A stretch of 64,000 nt of DNA from 2-02-FULL-55-14 sp964534125 (GCA_964534125.1 CAZHOJ010000010.1:42933-106932); one strand, 5' to 3'; positions 33,936 to 41,084 are shown, counted from the stretch's first letter. Program-made: numbers and translations. Notes: generated by a model from the sequence alone, not told the origin.

Positions 33936-34370
33936 TCAGGGGAGCTTGTATTCGGGCTTCTTCATCTCCCTTGCCATCTGGCCGATGTTCTTCTGCGTTG
34001 TCATCGTCACGATCTCCTCCCGGATCTTCCCCCAACGGTCATGGACGGCACAGGGATTTTTTCCGGAACATTCCGGGAATCCCAGAACGCACTTCTCGGC
34101 AAAGCCGGGACCGTCTATTGCCTGAATGATCTTCAGGATCGTGATCTTCTCGGCCGGCATCGCGAGTGTGAATCCCCCTTTGGGCCCCCTCTGAGAGTCC
34201 AGTATCCCTTTCGCTGCCAGATCCTGGAGGATCTTGCCCAGAAAATAGTACGGCACCTCGAGCCGTTCCGAAAGGTCCTTGATGGAGGTCCACTCACCCG
34301 GCTTTTTCAGGGCCAGATAGAGCACTCCCCGAATGGCATACTCGCATTGGCGGCTGAAGAGGACTGACAT
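33936..34370 (-). CDS. Rrf2-family transcriptional regulator with iron-sulfur Cys triad
   Basis: The regulator has 144 residues. A winged-helix DNA-binding domain fills the N-terminal half ('CEYAIRGVLYLALKK', 'LSERLEVPYYFLGKILQDLAAKGIL', 'RGPKGGFTLA'). Cys94, Cys101 and Cys107 ('EKCVLGFPECSGKNPCAVH') have the spacing seen in IscR/NsrR-like iron-sulfur sensors. NsrR and IscR relatives respond to NO or to Fe-S status. The gene is 121 bases upstream of the polyferredoxin gene on the same strand, with an AT-rich palindrome between. A second imperfect palindrome (34379-34404) before its own start suggests autoregulation. Confidence 0.9.
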   Translation of the reverse strand: MSVLFSRQCEYAIRGVLYLALKKPGEWTSIKDLSERLEVPYYFLGKILQDLAAKGILDSQRGPKGGFTLAMPAEKITILKIIQAIDGPGFAEKCVLGFPECSGKNPCAVHDRWGKIREEIVTMTTQKNIGQMAREMKKPEYKLP

Positions 34371-34378
34371 GTTTCCTA

Positions 34379-34404
34379 TTTTTAAGACTATTTACTCTAA
34401 AAAT
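34379..34404. promoter_or_regulatory. Imperfect palindrome upstream of the rrf2 gene
   Basis: TTTTTAAGA (34379-34387) and TCTAAAAAT (34396-34404) form an inverted pair about ten bases before the start codon. This is a good position for autorepression. Confidence 0.4.
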
Positions 34405-34587
34405 ATATACTGTTGAATCATCAAATACAATACTCATTTTGGCCTTTGCATTCGCACCGGATTTTCCGCAACATCCGCTCATCGGCACCCGACTACGACA
34501 AGGAGCGGCAACACAGGCTCCAGCGCAAACAAACGACTGACAATCCGCAATTGAAAATTCGCAATTCGTAATCCTACAGGGCTTCCT

Positions 34588-35055
34588 ATGAATTCCACCC
34601 GTCTTCTCCTTCGCCAACTTGAGCAATCCTATCAGACCCTGGCCTGGCACGGCCCGAACCTGAAAGGCTCCCTCCGCGGTCTGACGCCGAAGCAGCTCGT
34701 ATGGCGTCCCGCGAAGAACAGACACAACATCTGGGAGATTGCCATCCACTGCGCCTACTGGAAGTATGCCATAAGACGGCGCATCACCGGAGAGAAACGC
34801 GGATCATTCCCGCTCCAGGGGAGCAACTGGTTTGTCGTGAATGGCGGAACGGCTGCAGACTGGCGACATGACCTGAAATTCATCAGCCAGATGCACGCCG
34901 AGCTCGTGGCAGCTGTGAAGAAGATGAAGCCGGGGCAGCTGAGCAAGAGATCGGGGAAATACACTTTCGCAGATCTCATCCTGGGAGCCGCCTCGCACGA
35001 TGTCTATCATGCAGGGCAGATACAGTTGCTGAAGAGGCTCCAAAAAAAGAGGTAG
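34588..35055 (+). CDS. DinB-family four-helix protein
   Basis: The protein has 155 residues. The fold is indicated by 'HNIWEIAIHCAYWKYAI' and 'LILGAASHDVYHAGQIQLLK', where His residues in IHCAYWK and HDVYHAGQ form the usual three-His metal site. DinB/DUF664 proteins often act as thiol-dependent transferases or hydrolases with a bound metal, but most have unknown substrates. It stands alone with no clear operon. The 217 bases before it hold the rrf2 promoter and short direct repeats (CCGCAATTGAAAATTCGCAATTCG). Its stop TAG lies directly before hairpin repeat copy D. Confidence 0.85.
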   Translation: MNSTRLLLRQLEQSYQTLAWHGPNLKGSLRGLTPKQLVWRPAKNRHNIWEIAIHCAYWKYAIRRRITGEKRGSFPLQGSNWFVVNGGTAADWRHDLKFISQMHAELVAAVKKMKPGQLSKRSGKYTFADLILGAASHDVYHAGQIQLLKRLQKKR

Positions 35056-35185
35056 GTCAGAGAAGGGTTCGCGCAACGTACGCAGCGAGAGCAACGTTCG
35101 CAACGTGAGTGTGAGGGTAGAATTTTTATCATCTTTTCGTTGCGGGCTTTGCTTCCGTTGCGATCTTTGCGCGAAATCCACACGG
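35053..35185. repeat. Dispersed hairpin repeat, copy D
   Basis: It begins at the DinB stop codon. The left arm (35066-35105) reads GGGTTCGCGCAACGTACGCAGCG and on, and the inverse right arm (35142-35180) ends GATCTTTGCGCGAAATCC. The centre is AT-rich. A further lone right-type arm lies at 35278-35322 just before the sod gene, and the stretch between (35186-35277) shows no gene. Confidence 0.75.
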
Positions 35186-35277
35186 GAACCCAAATCCCTG
35201 ATTTCGCGTTAGAAACACTGATTCGCTATTCCACGCAGAATTTCCTATTTTTCGGACTAACCTCCCAATCATTCTTC

Positions 35278-35322
35278 ACGTTGCGTTCGCCGCTTTCGTT
35301 GCGATCGCTGCGCGAAATTTCC
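35278..35322. repeat. Single hairpin-repeat arm before the superoxide dismutase gene
   Basis: CGTTGCGTTCGCCGCTTTCG (35278 on) continues to TTGCGATCGCTGCGCGAAATTT and matches the right arm of the dispersed family. No left partner is seen nearby. The ribosome-binding AGGGAG of the sod gene follows it directly. Confidence 0.6.
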
Positions 35323-35334
35323 AGGGAGCCTCAA

Positions 35335-36045
35335 ATGCACCGACGCACATTCCTCAGAAATTCAGCCATCGGCGGAGCCGCGGCAATGCTCCTTCCGGGT
35401 CAGATTTTGAAAGCCCAATCATCACAATCACAAAAGGACAAAATTATGGCATTCACATTACCCGACCTTCCGTACGCTCATGATGCGCTCGAGCCGCACA
35501 TCGACAAGATGACGATGGAGATCCATCACGGCAAGCATCATGCAGCATACGTCACCAACCTCAACAAGGCCGTTGAAGGGACCGAGCATGCCGGCAAGAC
35601 GCTCGAGGAGCTCTTCAAGAACATCTCGAAGCTTCCTGCCGCCATCCGCAACAACGGCGGCGGTCACTGGAACCACAGCGCCTTCTGGCAGATGCTCAGC
35701 CCGAAGGGTGGCGGAAAGCCGGCCGGCGATCTTGCGGCGGCCATCGACCGCGACCTTGGCGGTTTCGACAAGTTCAAAGAGTCCTTCACACAGGCTGGCA
35801 TGACCCGTTTTGGTTCCGGCTGGGCCTGGCTCATCAAGACCGGCGACAAGCTCGTCGTCACCTCCACCCCGAACCAGGACAACCCGCTGATGGATGTCGC
35901 CGATGTGAAGGGCACGCCCATCCTCGGCGTCGACGTGTGGGAGCATGCCTACTACCTGAAGTACCAGAACCGCCGCGCGGATTACCTGGGCGCCTTCTGG
36001 AACGTGGTGAGCTGGGATGAGGTCTCCATGCGTTTCAAGGGATGA
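35335..36045 (+). CDS. sod: Superoxide dismutase (Fe/Mn), Tat-exported form
   Basis: The ATG at 35335 follows AGGGAG and opens a Tat leader (MHRRTFLRNSAIGGAAAML, twin Arg and FLR) in front of a complete Fe/Mn-SOD, for 236 residues in all. Metal ligands are the His in 'IHHGKHHAAYV', the His in 'HWNHSAFW' and the Asp/His in 'DVWEHAYYLKYQ'. A second ATG at 35446 begins MAFTLPDLPYAHDAL, the usual cytosolic SOD start, and has its own AAAGGA seven bases upstream, so both forms may be made. Such enzymes dismutate superoxide. The gene lies between arms of the hairpin repeat. A second, diverged copy of its last 18 codons lies at 36172-36225. Confidence 0.93.
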   Translation: MHRRTFLRNSAIGGAAAMLLPGQILKAQSSQSQKDKIMAFTLPDLPYAHDALEPHIDKMTMEIHHGKHHAAYVTNLNKAVEGTEHAGKTLEELFKNISKLPAAIRNNGGGHWNHSAFWQMLSPKGGGKPAGDLAAAIDRDLGGFDKFKESFTQAGMTRFGSGWAWLIKTGDKLVVTSTPNQDNPLMDVADVKGTPILGVDVWEHAYYLKYQNRRADYLGAFWNVVSWDEVSMRFKG

Positions 36046-36165
36046 GCTAAGTCCCGGTACATTTCTCGCAAAGAGCGCAAAGAGAGCAACGAACGCAGCG
36101 GGAACATCAAATTAATACATATCGTAGCGCTCGTGGCTTCCGTTGCGATCGTTGCGAGAAACCGA
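36046..36165. repeat. Dispersed hairpin repeat, copy E
   Basis: The left arm (36061-36101) reads ATTTCTCGCAAAGAGCGC and continues with GCAACG and CGCAGCG units. The inverse right arm (36122-36163) ends GATCGTTGCGAGAAACC. An AT-rich 20-base centre separates them. The element directly follows the sod stop codon and is followed within seven bases by the partial sod copy. Confidence 0.75.
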
Positions 36166-36171
36166 CCTTGC

Positions 36172-36225
36172 GCGTCCTGGAATGTGGTGAACTGGGACGA
36201 AGTGGCCAAGCGGTTCAAAGGCTGA
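36172..36225 (+). pseudogene. Partial superoxide dismutase 3' end (second copy)
   Basis: These 18 codons read A-S-W-N-V-V-N-W-D-E-V-A-K-R-F-K-G-stop. They correspond to the final 18 codons of the intact sod gene (A-F-W-N-V-V-S-W-D-E-V-S-M-R-F-K-G-stop), with 14 identical including the stop. Most base differences are in third codon positions (AAC/AAT, GAT/GAC, GAG/GAA, CGT/CGG, AAG/AAA, GGA/GGC), so the two copies diverged while both were coding. The remainder of the second gene is absent; hairpin repeat copy E occupies its place. It is a remnant, not an expressed gene. The following bases to 36394 hold no gene. Confidence 0.8.
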
Positions 36226-36394
36226 GGACCTCAGAGAAGTAGGCACTAGGCAGGTACCGGCAGGGGAAACAACAGGCGAGAATCACATCTCACTGACGTT
36301 CTCCTGCCGATTTACCTGCGCAATCCTGCTTACTGCTTACTCACCGTCGCCTTCCCGATGATTCCATGCTCTTCCGCCGGTTTCCCTTGCCTAC

Positions 36395-36790
36395 ATGGTA
36401 GAAGGCCTTTACTCATACACCTCAGTAACTGAAGGCATCCGTGTCACTGTCCAGCCCATGTACCTGGACAGCCAGTCCGACGTCTTCCAGCGCAAGTTCG
36501 TCTTCGTGTACTTCATCACCATCACCAACGAGAGCAAAGAGCTCGTCCAGCTCCTGCGCCGGCACTGGTTCATCTCCCACGGCGGCGGGAAGATCGAAGA
36601 AGTGGACGGCGAAGGCGTTGTCGGCAAACAGCCCGCTATCGCTCCGGGCGAGTCACACACCTACAATTCGTTCTGCATCCTCGAGACGCTGGAAGGCTTC
36701 ATGGAGGGGACATACATGATGCGGAAGAAAGACGGGACGACGTTCGATGTGACGATACCGAGGTTCACATTGAGAGCTATGAGCAGCTGA
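36395..36790 (+). CDS. apaG: ApaG protein
   Basis: This 131-residue protein is a complete ApaG (Co2+/Mg2+ efflux-associated, FN3-like fold) and matches the family length of about 125. Motifs: 'TEGIRVTVQPMYLDSQS', 'YFITITNES', 'VQLLRRHWFISHGGGKIEEVDGEGVVGKQP' (given in part), 'PGESHTYNSFC' and 'FEGTYMM'-like 'MEGTYMMRKKDG'. The GGG-containing loop is conserved. The biochemical role is unclear; in some bacteria it sits next to ApaH. No such neighbour is present here. No strong ribosome-binding site is seen before the ATG. The 254 bases after it hold a candidate promoter for the next gene but no other gene. Confidence 0.93.
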   Translation: MVEGLYSYTSVTEGIRVTVQPMYLDSQSDVFQRKFVFVYFITITNESKELVQLLRRHWFISHGGGKIEEVDGEGVVGKQPAIAPGESHTYNSFCILETLEGFMEGTYMMRKKDGTTFDVTIPRFTLRAMSS

Positions 36791-36985
36791 TGTAGGTGGA
36801 CGGTGAACCGTGAGATCTCAGAAGATCATTGTGGTGAGCCGGGGGAACGGGGAGAGGAGGGCGATGGGGTACCAGAAGAGTCGCCATTCACACGGCCTGC
36901 TCTCTTCCTCCGGGGTGCATTAGTCGCGATTCCGAGGACAGCTCCCGCTACCTCCCGCATGCTTCACTGAGTTCCTCCTCCCCTC

Positions 36986-37014
36986 TTGACTCTCCCTGTC
37001 TCTCCCTCTATCAT
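36986..37014 (+). promoter_or_regulatory. Candidate sigma-70 promoter
   Basis: TTGACT (36986-36991) and TATCAT (37009-37014) are spaced by 17 bases and lie 31 bases before the next start codon. Confidence 0.5.
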
Positions 37015-37044
37015 CCACCCGTCACCAACAGATGGGGGGACTTC

Positions 37045-37629
37045 ATGACACACCGCATTCACGCGTTCTGGGACTGGTTCGTCCGGAACTCTTCACGCCT
37101 GCAACGAATGGTCACAGGTGACCTCGCATTCAACAGCGACCTCCTGGACCGGCTCCAGCTTGTCCACCGTGGTATGACATTCGAGATCGGGCTTTCACCC
37201 GATCTTGGATACCACTTCATCGTCAGCGCCAACGGGAATCAGGACCTCTTTCCTGTCGCACGAAGGATCGTCGACGCCGCTCCCAAGCTTGAAGGATGGA
37301 CCTTCACCGCGCTCCGGCCCCGAAGAGATCTTCCGATGCAAATAGGCATTGGACCCGCCGAGATCGATCCCGATCAGGTCTGGTTCCAGGCAGACGCCCG
37401 CGAAGGACGCGTCGACCTGGTCATCTACTTCAGGGATGTTCCCTCCGAAGAGCTGAGATACTTCGCGGCATTCATTCTTTTGGACGTAGCGCTCGGTGAG
37501 TTCGATGTGGAAACAAAGATAGGAAGGATCGACTGCAGAACCGCCCCCGCAGACCCGCACCGGGAGGGTTTGCTGCCGTTCAATGAATTGCCGGACTATG
37601 TGGATGCTTTGGAGGTCGGGATTGCATAG
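37045..37629 (+). CDS. Uncharacterised protein
   Basis: The protein has 194 residues, no signal peptide and no membrane segment. It contains 'FWDWFVRNSSRLQRM', 'TFEIGLSPDLGYHFIVSANGNQDLFP', 'APKLEGWTFTALRPRRDLP' and 'GEFDVETKIGRIDC'; the first lines are given only in part. These phrases occur in a conserved but unnamed family that I know only as a hypothetical protein. I cannot assign a function. The gene has its own promoter and stands alone. Its stop TAG lies 26 bases before an arm of the hairpin repeat (copy F). Confidence 0.6.
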   Translation: MTHRIHAFWDWFVRNSSRLQRMVTGDLAFNSDLLDRLQLVHRGMTFEIGLSPDLGYHFIVSANGNQDLFPVARRIVDAAPKLEGWTFTALRPRRDLPMQIGIGPAEIDPDQVWFQADAREGRVDLVIYFRDVPSEELRYFAAFILLDVALGEFDVETKIGRIDCRTAPADPHREGLLPFNELPDYVDALEVGIA

Positions 37630-37697
37630 GAGGTCTGTGCTCCCACCTCAAGAGATTTCTCGCAAAGACCGCAACGGAAGCAACGGCCGCAAAGGAG
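37627..37697. repeat. Dispersed hairpin repeat, copy F left arm
   Basis: The stop TAG at 37627 is followed by GAGATTTCTCGCAAAGACC (from 37651) and GCAACG units to 37697. The sequence is the inverse of the arm at 38162-38202, so the two bracket the GxxExxY gene. Confidence 0.75.
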
Positions 37698-37730
37698 AGA
37701 CGGGAAAATTGTGAGGATGACACTGGGGGG

Positions 37731-38144
37731 ATGGCTCAACAGATGGCGATCGTACGGGAAAACGACATAGCGGCTCGGGCACTTGATTGCTGCTTCAAGG
37801 TGCATCGCGATCTCGGACCCGGACTCCTTGAGTCAGTCTACTGCGCCGCTCTTGACGATGAGTTTGGTCGGGCCGCGATGTTATTCTTGCGCGAAGAGCC
37901 AATCCAGGTTGTCTACGATTCACACCCGCTTGGCATCGGATTCAGGGCAGACTTCATCGTGGAGGATTGCCTGCTTCTCGAAGTGAAATCTGTCGAAAGC
38001 ATCGCAGCTATCCACAAGAAGCAGCTGTTGAACTACTTGAGGTTGGCTAACCTGCGGTTGGGTCTCTTACTCAACTTCAATACGACTCTTTTGAAGAATG
38101 GGATCATTCGCATCGCTAACAAATTGCCGGACGAACCCTTCTAA
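37731..38144 (+). CDS. GxxExxY protein (PD-(D/E)XK nuclease-like)
   Basis: The protein has 137 residues. The family motif G-x2-E-x2-Y is seen as 'GLLESVY' after 'CFKVHRDLGPG'. A PD-(D/E)XK-type core is suggested by 'FRADFIVEDCLLLEVKS', where Asp and the ExK pair sit on adjacent strands. 'HKKQLLNYLRLANLRLGLLLNFN' (given in part) follows. Members are annotated as possible nucleases, but no activity is established. The gene is enclosed by inverse arms of the dispersed hairpin repeat (37651-37697 and 38162-38202) and has no operon partner. This arrangement suggests a small mobile unit. Its stop is TAA, unlike other genes bordering the repeat. Confidence 0.85.
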   Translation: MAQQMAIVRENDIAARALDCCFKVHRDLGPGLLESVYCAALDDEFGRAAMLFLREEPIQVVYDSHPLGIGFRADFIVEDCLLLEVKSVESIAAIHKKQLLNYLRLANLRLGLLLNFNTTLLKNGIIRIANKLPDEPF

Positions 38145-38161
38145 ATCAACTCATTCCACAT

Positions 38162-38279
38162 ACTTCGCGCACGTTGCCACCGTAGCGCTCGTTGCGAGAA
38201 TCCTATACGGTCACCCATATACACGTTGCGCCCGTTGCCCCCGTCGCGATCGCCGCGCGAAATCTCCCCCGTAGCTCTA
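38162..38279. repeat. Dispersed hairpin repeat, copy F right arm and a third arm at the dctM end
   Basis: The first part (38162-38202) reads ACTTCGCGCACGTTGCCACC and ends GTTGCGAGAATCC, the inverse of the left arm of copy F. A second arm (38222-38263) ends GCCGCGCGAAATCTCCCCC and abuts the dctM stop codon TAG (38277-38279). No other feature lies between 38145 and 38276. Confidence 0.7.
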
Positions 38280-39557
38280 CCGGGTTCCCAGAGCCTGCAC
38301 CAGCCACAGGCTCAGCTCCGGCACGTACGTAATGATCGCCAACGCCACCAGCTCCAGCAGGATGAACACCAGCACCGCACGGACAATCGTAAAGATGGGC
38401 TTCTCGAACCGAAGCCCGGAGAGGAACAGGTTCAGGCCCACCGGCGGCGTGATGTATCCGATCTCGAGATTGGTGAGGAAGATGATGCCGAGATGCACCG
38501 GATCGATGCCGAACTCCCGCGCGATCGGAAGAATGAGCGGAACGACGACGATGATGGCCGAGAAGATGTCCATCATCATGCCGACAAGGATGAGGAATCC
38601 GTTCAGGATGAGAAGGAATGTGATCTTGCTGTCAATACTCGCCCGAACGTATTCGAACAGCTGCTGCGGCACCTCCTGGTCCACCAGATAGTTCGTCAAT
38701 CCTAAAGCCACACCGAGAATGGCAAGGATAGCTCCGACCAGCACCATGCTCTCCCGCATCACGCGCGGTACATCCTTCGTCAGGCTCAGATCCTTGTAGA
38801 TAAAGACTTCGACGACGAACACATAGAACGCCGTTATCGCCGCTGCCTCGATGGCCGTAAAGACGCCGCCGTAGATGCCCCCGATGATGATGAACGGAAG
38901 CGGCATTTCCCACGCAGCCGCACGCGACGTTTCGAAGAAGGTCCGCCAGGAGAAGGGGATGCGGGGCACGCCGGCCTTCAGGCTGACGCGTGTCGCATAG
39001 ACCATCAGCACGCCAACAAGCACGATCCCCGGCAGCGCCCCCGCCACGAACAGCTGGTCGATACTGACCGCCGCAACGAGGCCGTACAAGATGATCGGAA
39101 GGCTCGGCGGGAACAACAGGCCTATGCTCCCCGATGCGGTGATCAGTCCCAGCGAGAAACGCTCCGGGTACTTCTGGTTCAGGAGCATTGGCAACATGAG
39201 ACCTCCGAGTGCGACGATCGTCACACCCGAAGCCCCGGTGAAGGCCGTGAAGAACGCACACGTGCTCAGAACAACGAACGCGATGCCGCCCGGGAGCCAC
39301 CCGATGATCGCTTGCGCAAGCGCGACCAACCGCTGCGGAGACTTGCTCTCAGCGAGCATGTACCCGGCGAACGTAAAGAGCGGAATGGCCACCAGGGGAG
39401 CAGAATCAGCTATCCGATACAGTTCGATGATGACGGCTGAAAGGTCGGTATCGACACTGCTGAAGCCGTACAGGGCGAGGGTGCCGATGATCGTGAAGAG
39501 CGGCGCACCCAGAAGTGCAAGCAGGACAAGCCCGGCAACGACGACCCAGACGTTCAT
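38277..39557 (-). CDS. dctM: TRAP transporter large permease
   Basis: This 426-residue membrane protein has about 12 helices and belongs to the DctM family. Motifs include 'VPIALVLG'-equivalent 'LVAIPLFTFAGYMLAESK', 'GASGVTIVALGGLMLPMLL', 'GSIGLLFPPSLPIILYGLV' and 'PPVGLNLFLSGL'. It forms the ion-coupled transport core with DctQ and uses a Na+ gradient to import an organic acid brought by DctP. The ATG at 39557 overlaps the dctQ stop (ATGA). The ORF continues upstream to 39881, but that part is the dctQ gene in another frame. Its stop TAG borders a hairpin-repeat arm. Confidence 0.95.
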   Translation of the reverse strand: MNVWVVVAGLVLLALLGAPLFTIIGTLALYGFSSVDTDLSAVIIELYRIADSAPLVAIPLFTFAGYMLAESKSPQRLVALAQAIIGWLPGGIAFVVLSTCAFFTAFTGASGVTIVALGGLMLPMLLNQKYPERFSLGLITASGSIGLLFPPSLPIILYGLVAAVSIDQLFVAGALPGIVLVGVLMVYATRVSLKAGVPRIPFSWRTFFETSRAAAWEMPLPFIIIGGIYGGVFTAIEAAAITAFYVFVVEVFIYKDLSLTKDVPRVMRESMVLVGAILAILGVALGLTNYLVDQEVPQQLFEYVRASIDSKITFLLILNGFLILVGMMMDIFSAIIVVVPLILPIAREFGIDPVHLGIIFLTNLEIGYITPPVGLNLFLSGLRFEKPIFTIVRAVLVFILLELVALAIITYVPELSLWLVQALGTR

Positions 39558-40048
39558 GCCGCTTCCTTCCCGGCAGCGATCCGGACGTTCATCACGGCAC
39601 GGATGAGAAAATGGACCGCGATGACGCTGAAACCGACAGGAATGATGATCTGACTGTACCAGGAGGGGATGTCGCTGTACACGGTCGAGCCGAACTCGAT
39701 GTCGTTGGCGACGAACGTGATCGCCGCGTTCGCGAGCACCACACACACGCCTGCCGCGAACACCTGCGTCACGGCCAGGATGCCCCGGCGCACTCGGGGC
39801 GAGAGGAATCGCGTCAGTGCGTCGATGGTGATGTGCCGCTCTTCGCTCGTGGCGACGGCTGCCCCGATGAAGCCTATCCACAGAACGATATGACGCAGGA
39901 GGATGTCGCCCCAGATGAATCCCTCCTGGAAGAGGTTGCGAAGGATCACCTGGACGAACGCGAGGACGATCATCACGCCGAGCAGCGTGATGAGAAGCCA
40001 GCCTTCTACACGGGTGAGGGAGCGGTCGAGAAGATGGAGGACTTTCAT
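39554..40048 (-). CDS. dctQ: TRAP transporter small permease
   Basis: This 164-residue protein has four membrane helices and fits the DctQ family. Typical segments are 'RVEGWLLITLLGVMIVLAFVQVILRNL' (given in part), 'WGDILLRHIVLWIGFIGAAVATSE', 'HITIDALTRFL' and 'WYSQIIIPVGFSVIAVHFLIRA'. It pairs with DctM in the membrane. It is coupled to dctP by an ATGA overlap at 40045-40048 and to dctM by an ATGA overlap at 39554-39557, so the three genes are one translational unit. Confidence 0.92.
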   Translation of the reverse strand: MKVLHLLDRSLTRVEGWLLITLLGVMIVLAFVQVILRNLFQEGFIWGDILLRHIVLWIGFIGAAVATSEERHITIDALTRFLSPRVRRGILAVTQVFAAGVCVVLANAAITFVANDIEFGSTVYSDIPSWYSQIIIPVGFSVIAVHFLIRAVMNVRIAAGKEAA

Positions 40049-41061
40049 TTACCGGCAGATTTGCTCGCCCGGAAGGCTGCCAGCTCCTTCTCGAACCGGT
40101 TCAGGAAATCAGCTGTGTAGAGCTTTTCGGCAAGTGTGCGGCGGGCCGATGCTCCGGCATCGACATAGATCTTGATATCCGCCGGCGTCGCCTCGATCAG
40201 CTCCAGGCCGCGTTTCTTGAATTCCTCGATCGCCTGCTTATTCTCATCTCTGCTGAGCAGCGTCAGCTTGCGGAATGCCTCCCGTCCGTTGCGGACGAGG
40301 ATCTCCTGCAGGTCAGCAGGCAGTGTGTCGAAGAACTTCTTAGAAATGAGCACCGCACCGCTGGCATTGGCGAGCGGCACGTTGATCATATACTTCGAGC
40401 GCGTGTACCACTGCAGCACGAGCGCAGCGTATGGAGAGGTATAGTACGAATCCAGGAGCCCTGTCTGCAGCGAGGTGAGAACGTTCTCGAGGGACAGCGG
40501 AATGGGACTCAGATTCAGCGCTCTGAAGGCCGCCAACGCCACCGGATCCCCCTCCCACGTCCACAGCTTCAGGGACTGCAGATCTTCGGGCTTCCGGATC
40601 CTCGTGTTCGTGAAGACATGAACAAAACCGACCTCCGCCCATCCAAGAAGGACATACCCGTTCTCTTCGAACGCCTTCTCAAAGTCGGGCGTGAAGACTT
40701 CCAGCATGTGGTCGATCTCCTCGTGCGAACGGAACAGGAACGGCGTATCCAGGATACGAACCATCGGAGCGATATCGCCCAGGCCTACGCCAGTAAAACC
40801 GGCGCTATGCAGCTGGCCTATCTTGATCTTCCGCAGGACATCCTGTTCCCTCCCCTGCACCCCTCCGGCATAGATGCGGAATTTCAGCCGGCCGTTGCTC
40901 TCCTTCTGCAGGGTCTCGTCATATTCCCTCATCACTTTCATCCACGTCGACCCGTCCGGAGCGACGGTGGCGAATTTGACGGTGTAGGTCTTTTGAGCCA
41001 GGAGTCCAGCAGGGAACAGCAGAATAAGTGCAACAACCGCCAACGCTATTGATCGCATCAT
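40045..41061 (-). CDS. dctP: TRAP transporter substrate-binding protein
   Basis: The mature periplasmic protein follows a signal peptide (MMRSIALAVVALILLFPAGLLAQ) with start at 41061 or 41058; the total is 338 residues. DctP motifs: 'KFATVAPDGSTWMKVM', 'FRIYAGGVQGREQDVLRKIKIGQL', 'TPFLFRSHEEID', 'TWEGDPVALAAFRAL' and 'SLQTGLLDSYYTSP'; longer stretches are given in part. The usual Arg for carboxylate binding is probably in the N-terminal part of 'NTRIRKPEDLQ'. The ligand cannot be named. The gene lies between tatT and dctQ. An 8-bp tandem repeat (41085-41139) precedes the start. Confidence 0.93.
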   Translation of the reverse strand: MMRSIALAVVALILLFPAGLLAQKTYTVKFATVAPDGSTWMKVMREYDETLQKESNGRLKFRIYAGGVQGREQDVLRKIKIGQLHSAGFTGVGLGDIAPMVRILDTPFLFRSHEEIDHMLEVFTPDFEKAFEENGYVLLGWAEVGFVHVFTNTRIRKPEDLQSLKLWTWEGDPVALAAFRALNLSPIPLSLENVLTSLQTGLLDSYYTSPYAALVLQWYTRSKYMINVPLANASGAVLISKKFFDTLPADLQEILVRNGREAFRKLTLLSRDENKQAIEEFKKRGLELIEATPADIKIYVDAGASARRTLAEKLYTADFLNRFEKELAAFRASKSAGK

Positions 41062-41084
41062 AATCAGTCTTCCAGCCTTCCAGT

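Noticed and set aside
35053..38263. Clustered CGCAACG units considered as a CRISPR array
   Set aside because: Units are about 10 bases long, imperfect, inverted within each element and have no unique spacers; no cas gene is present.
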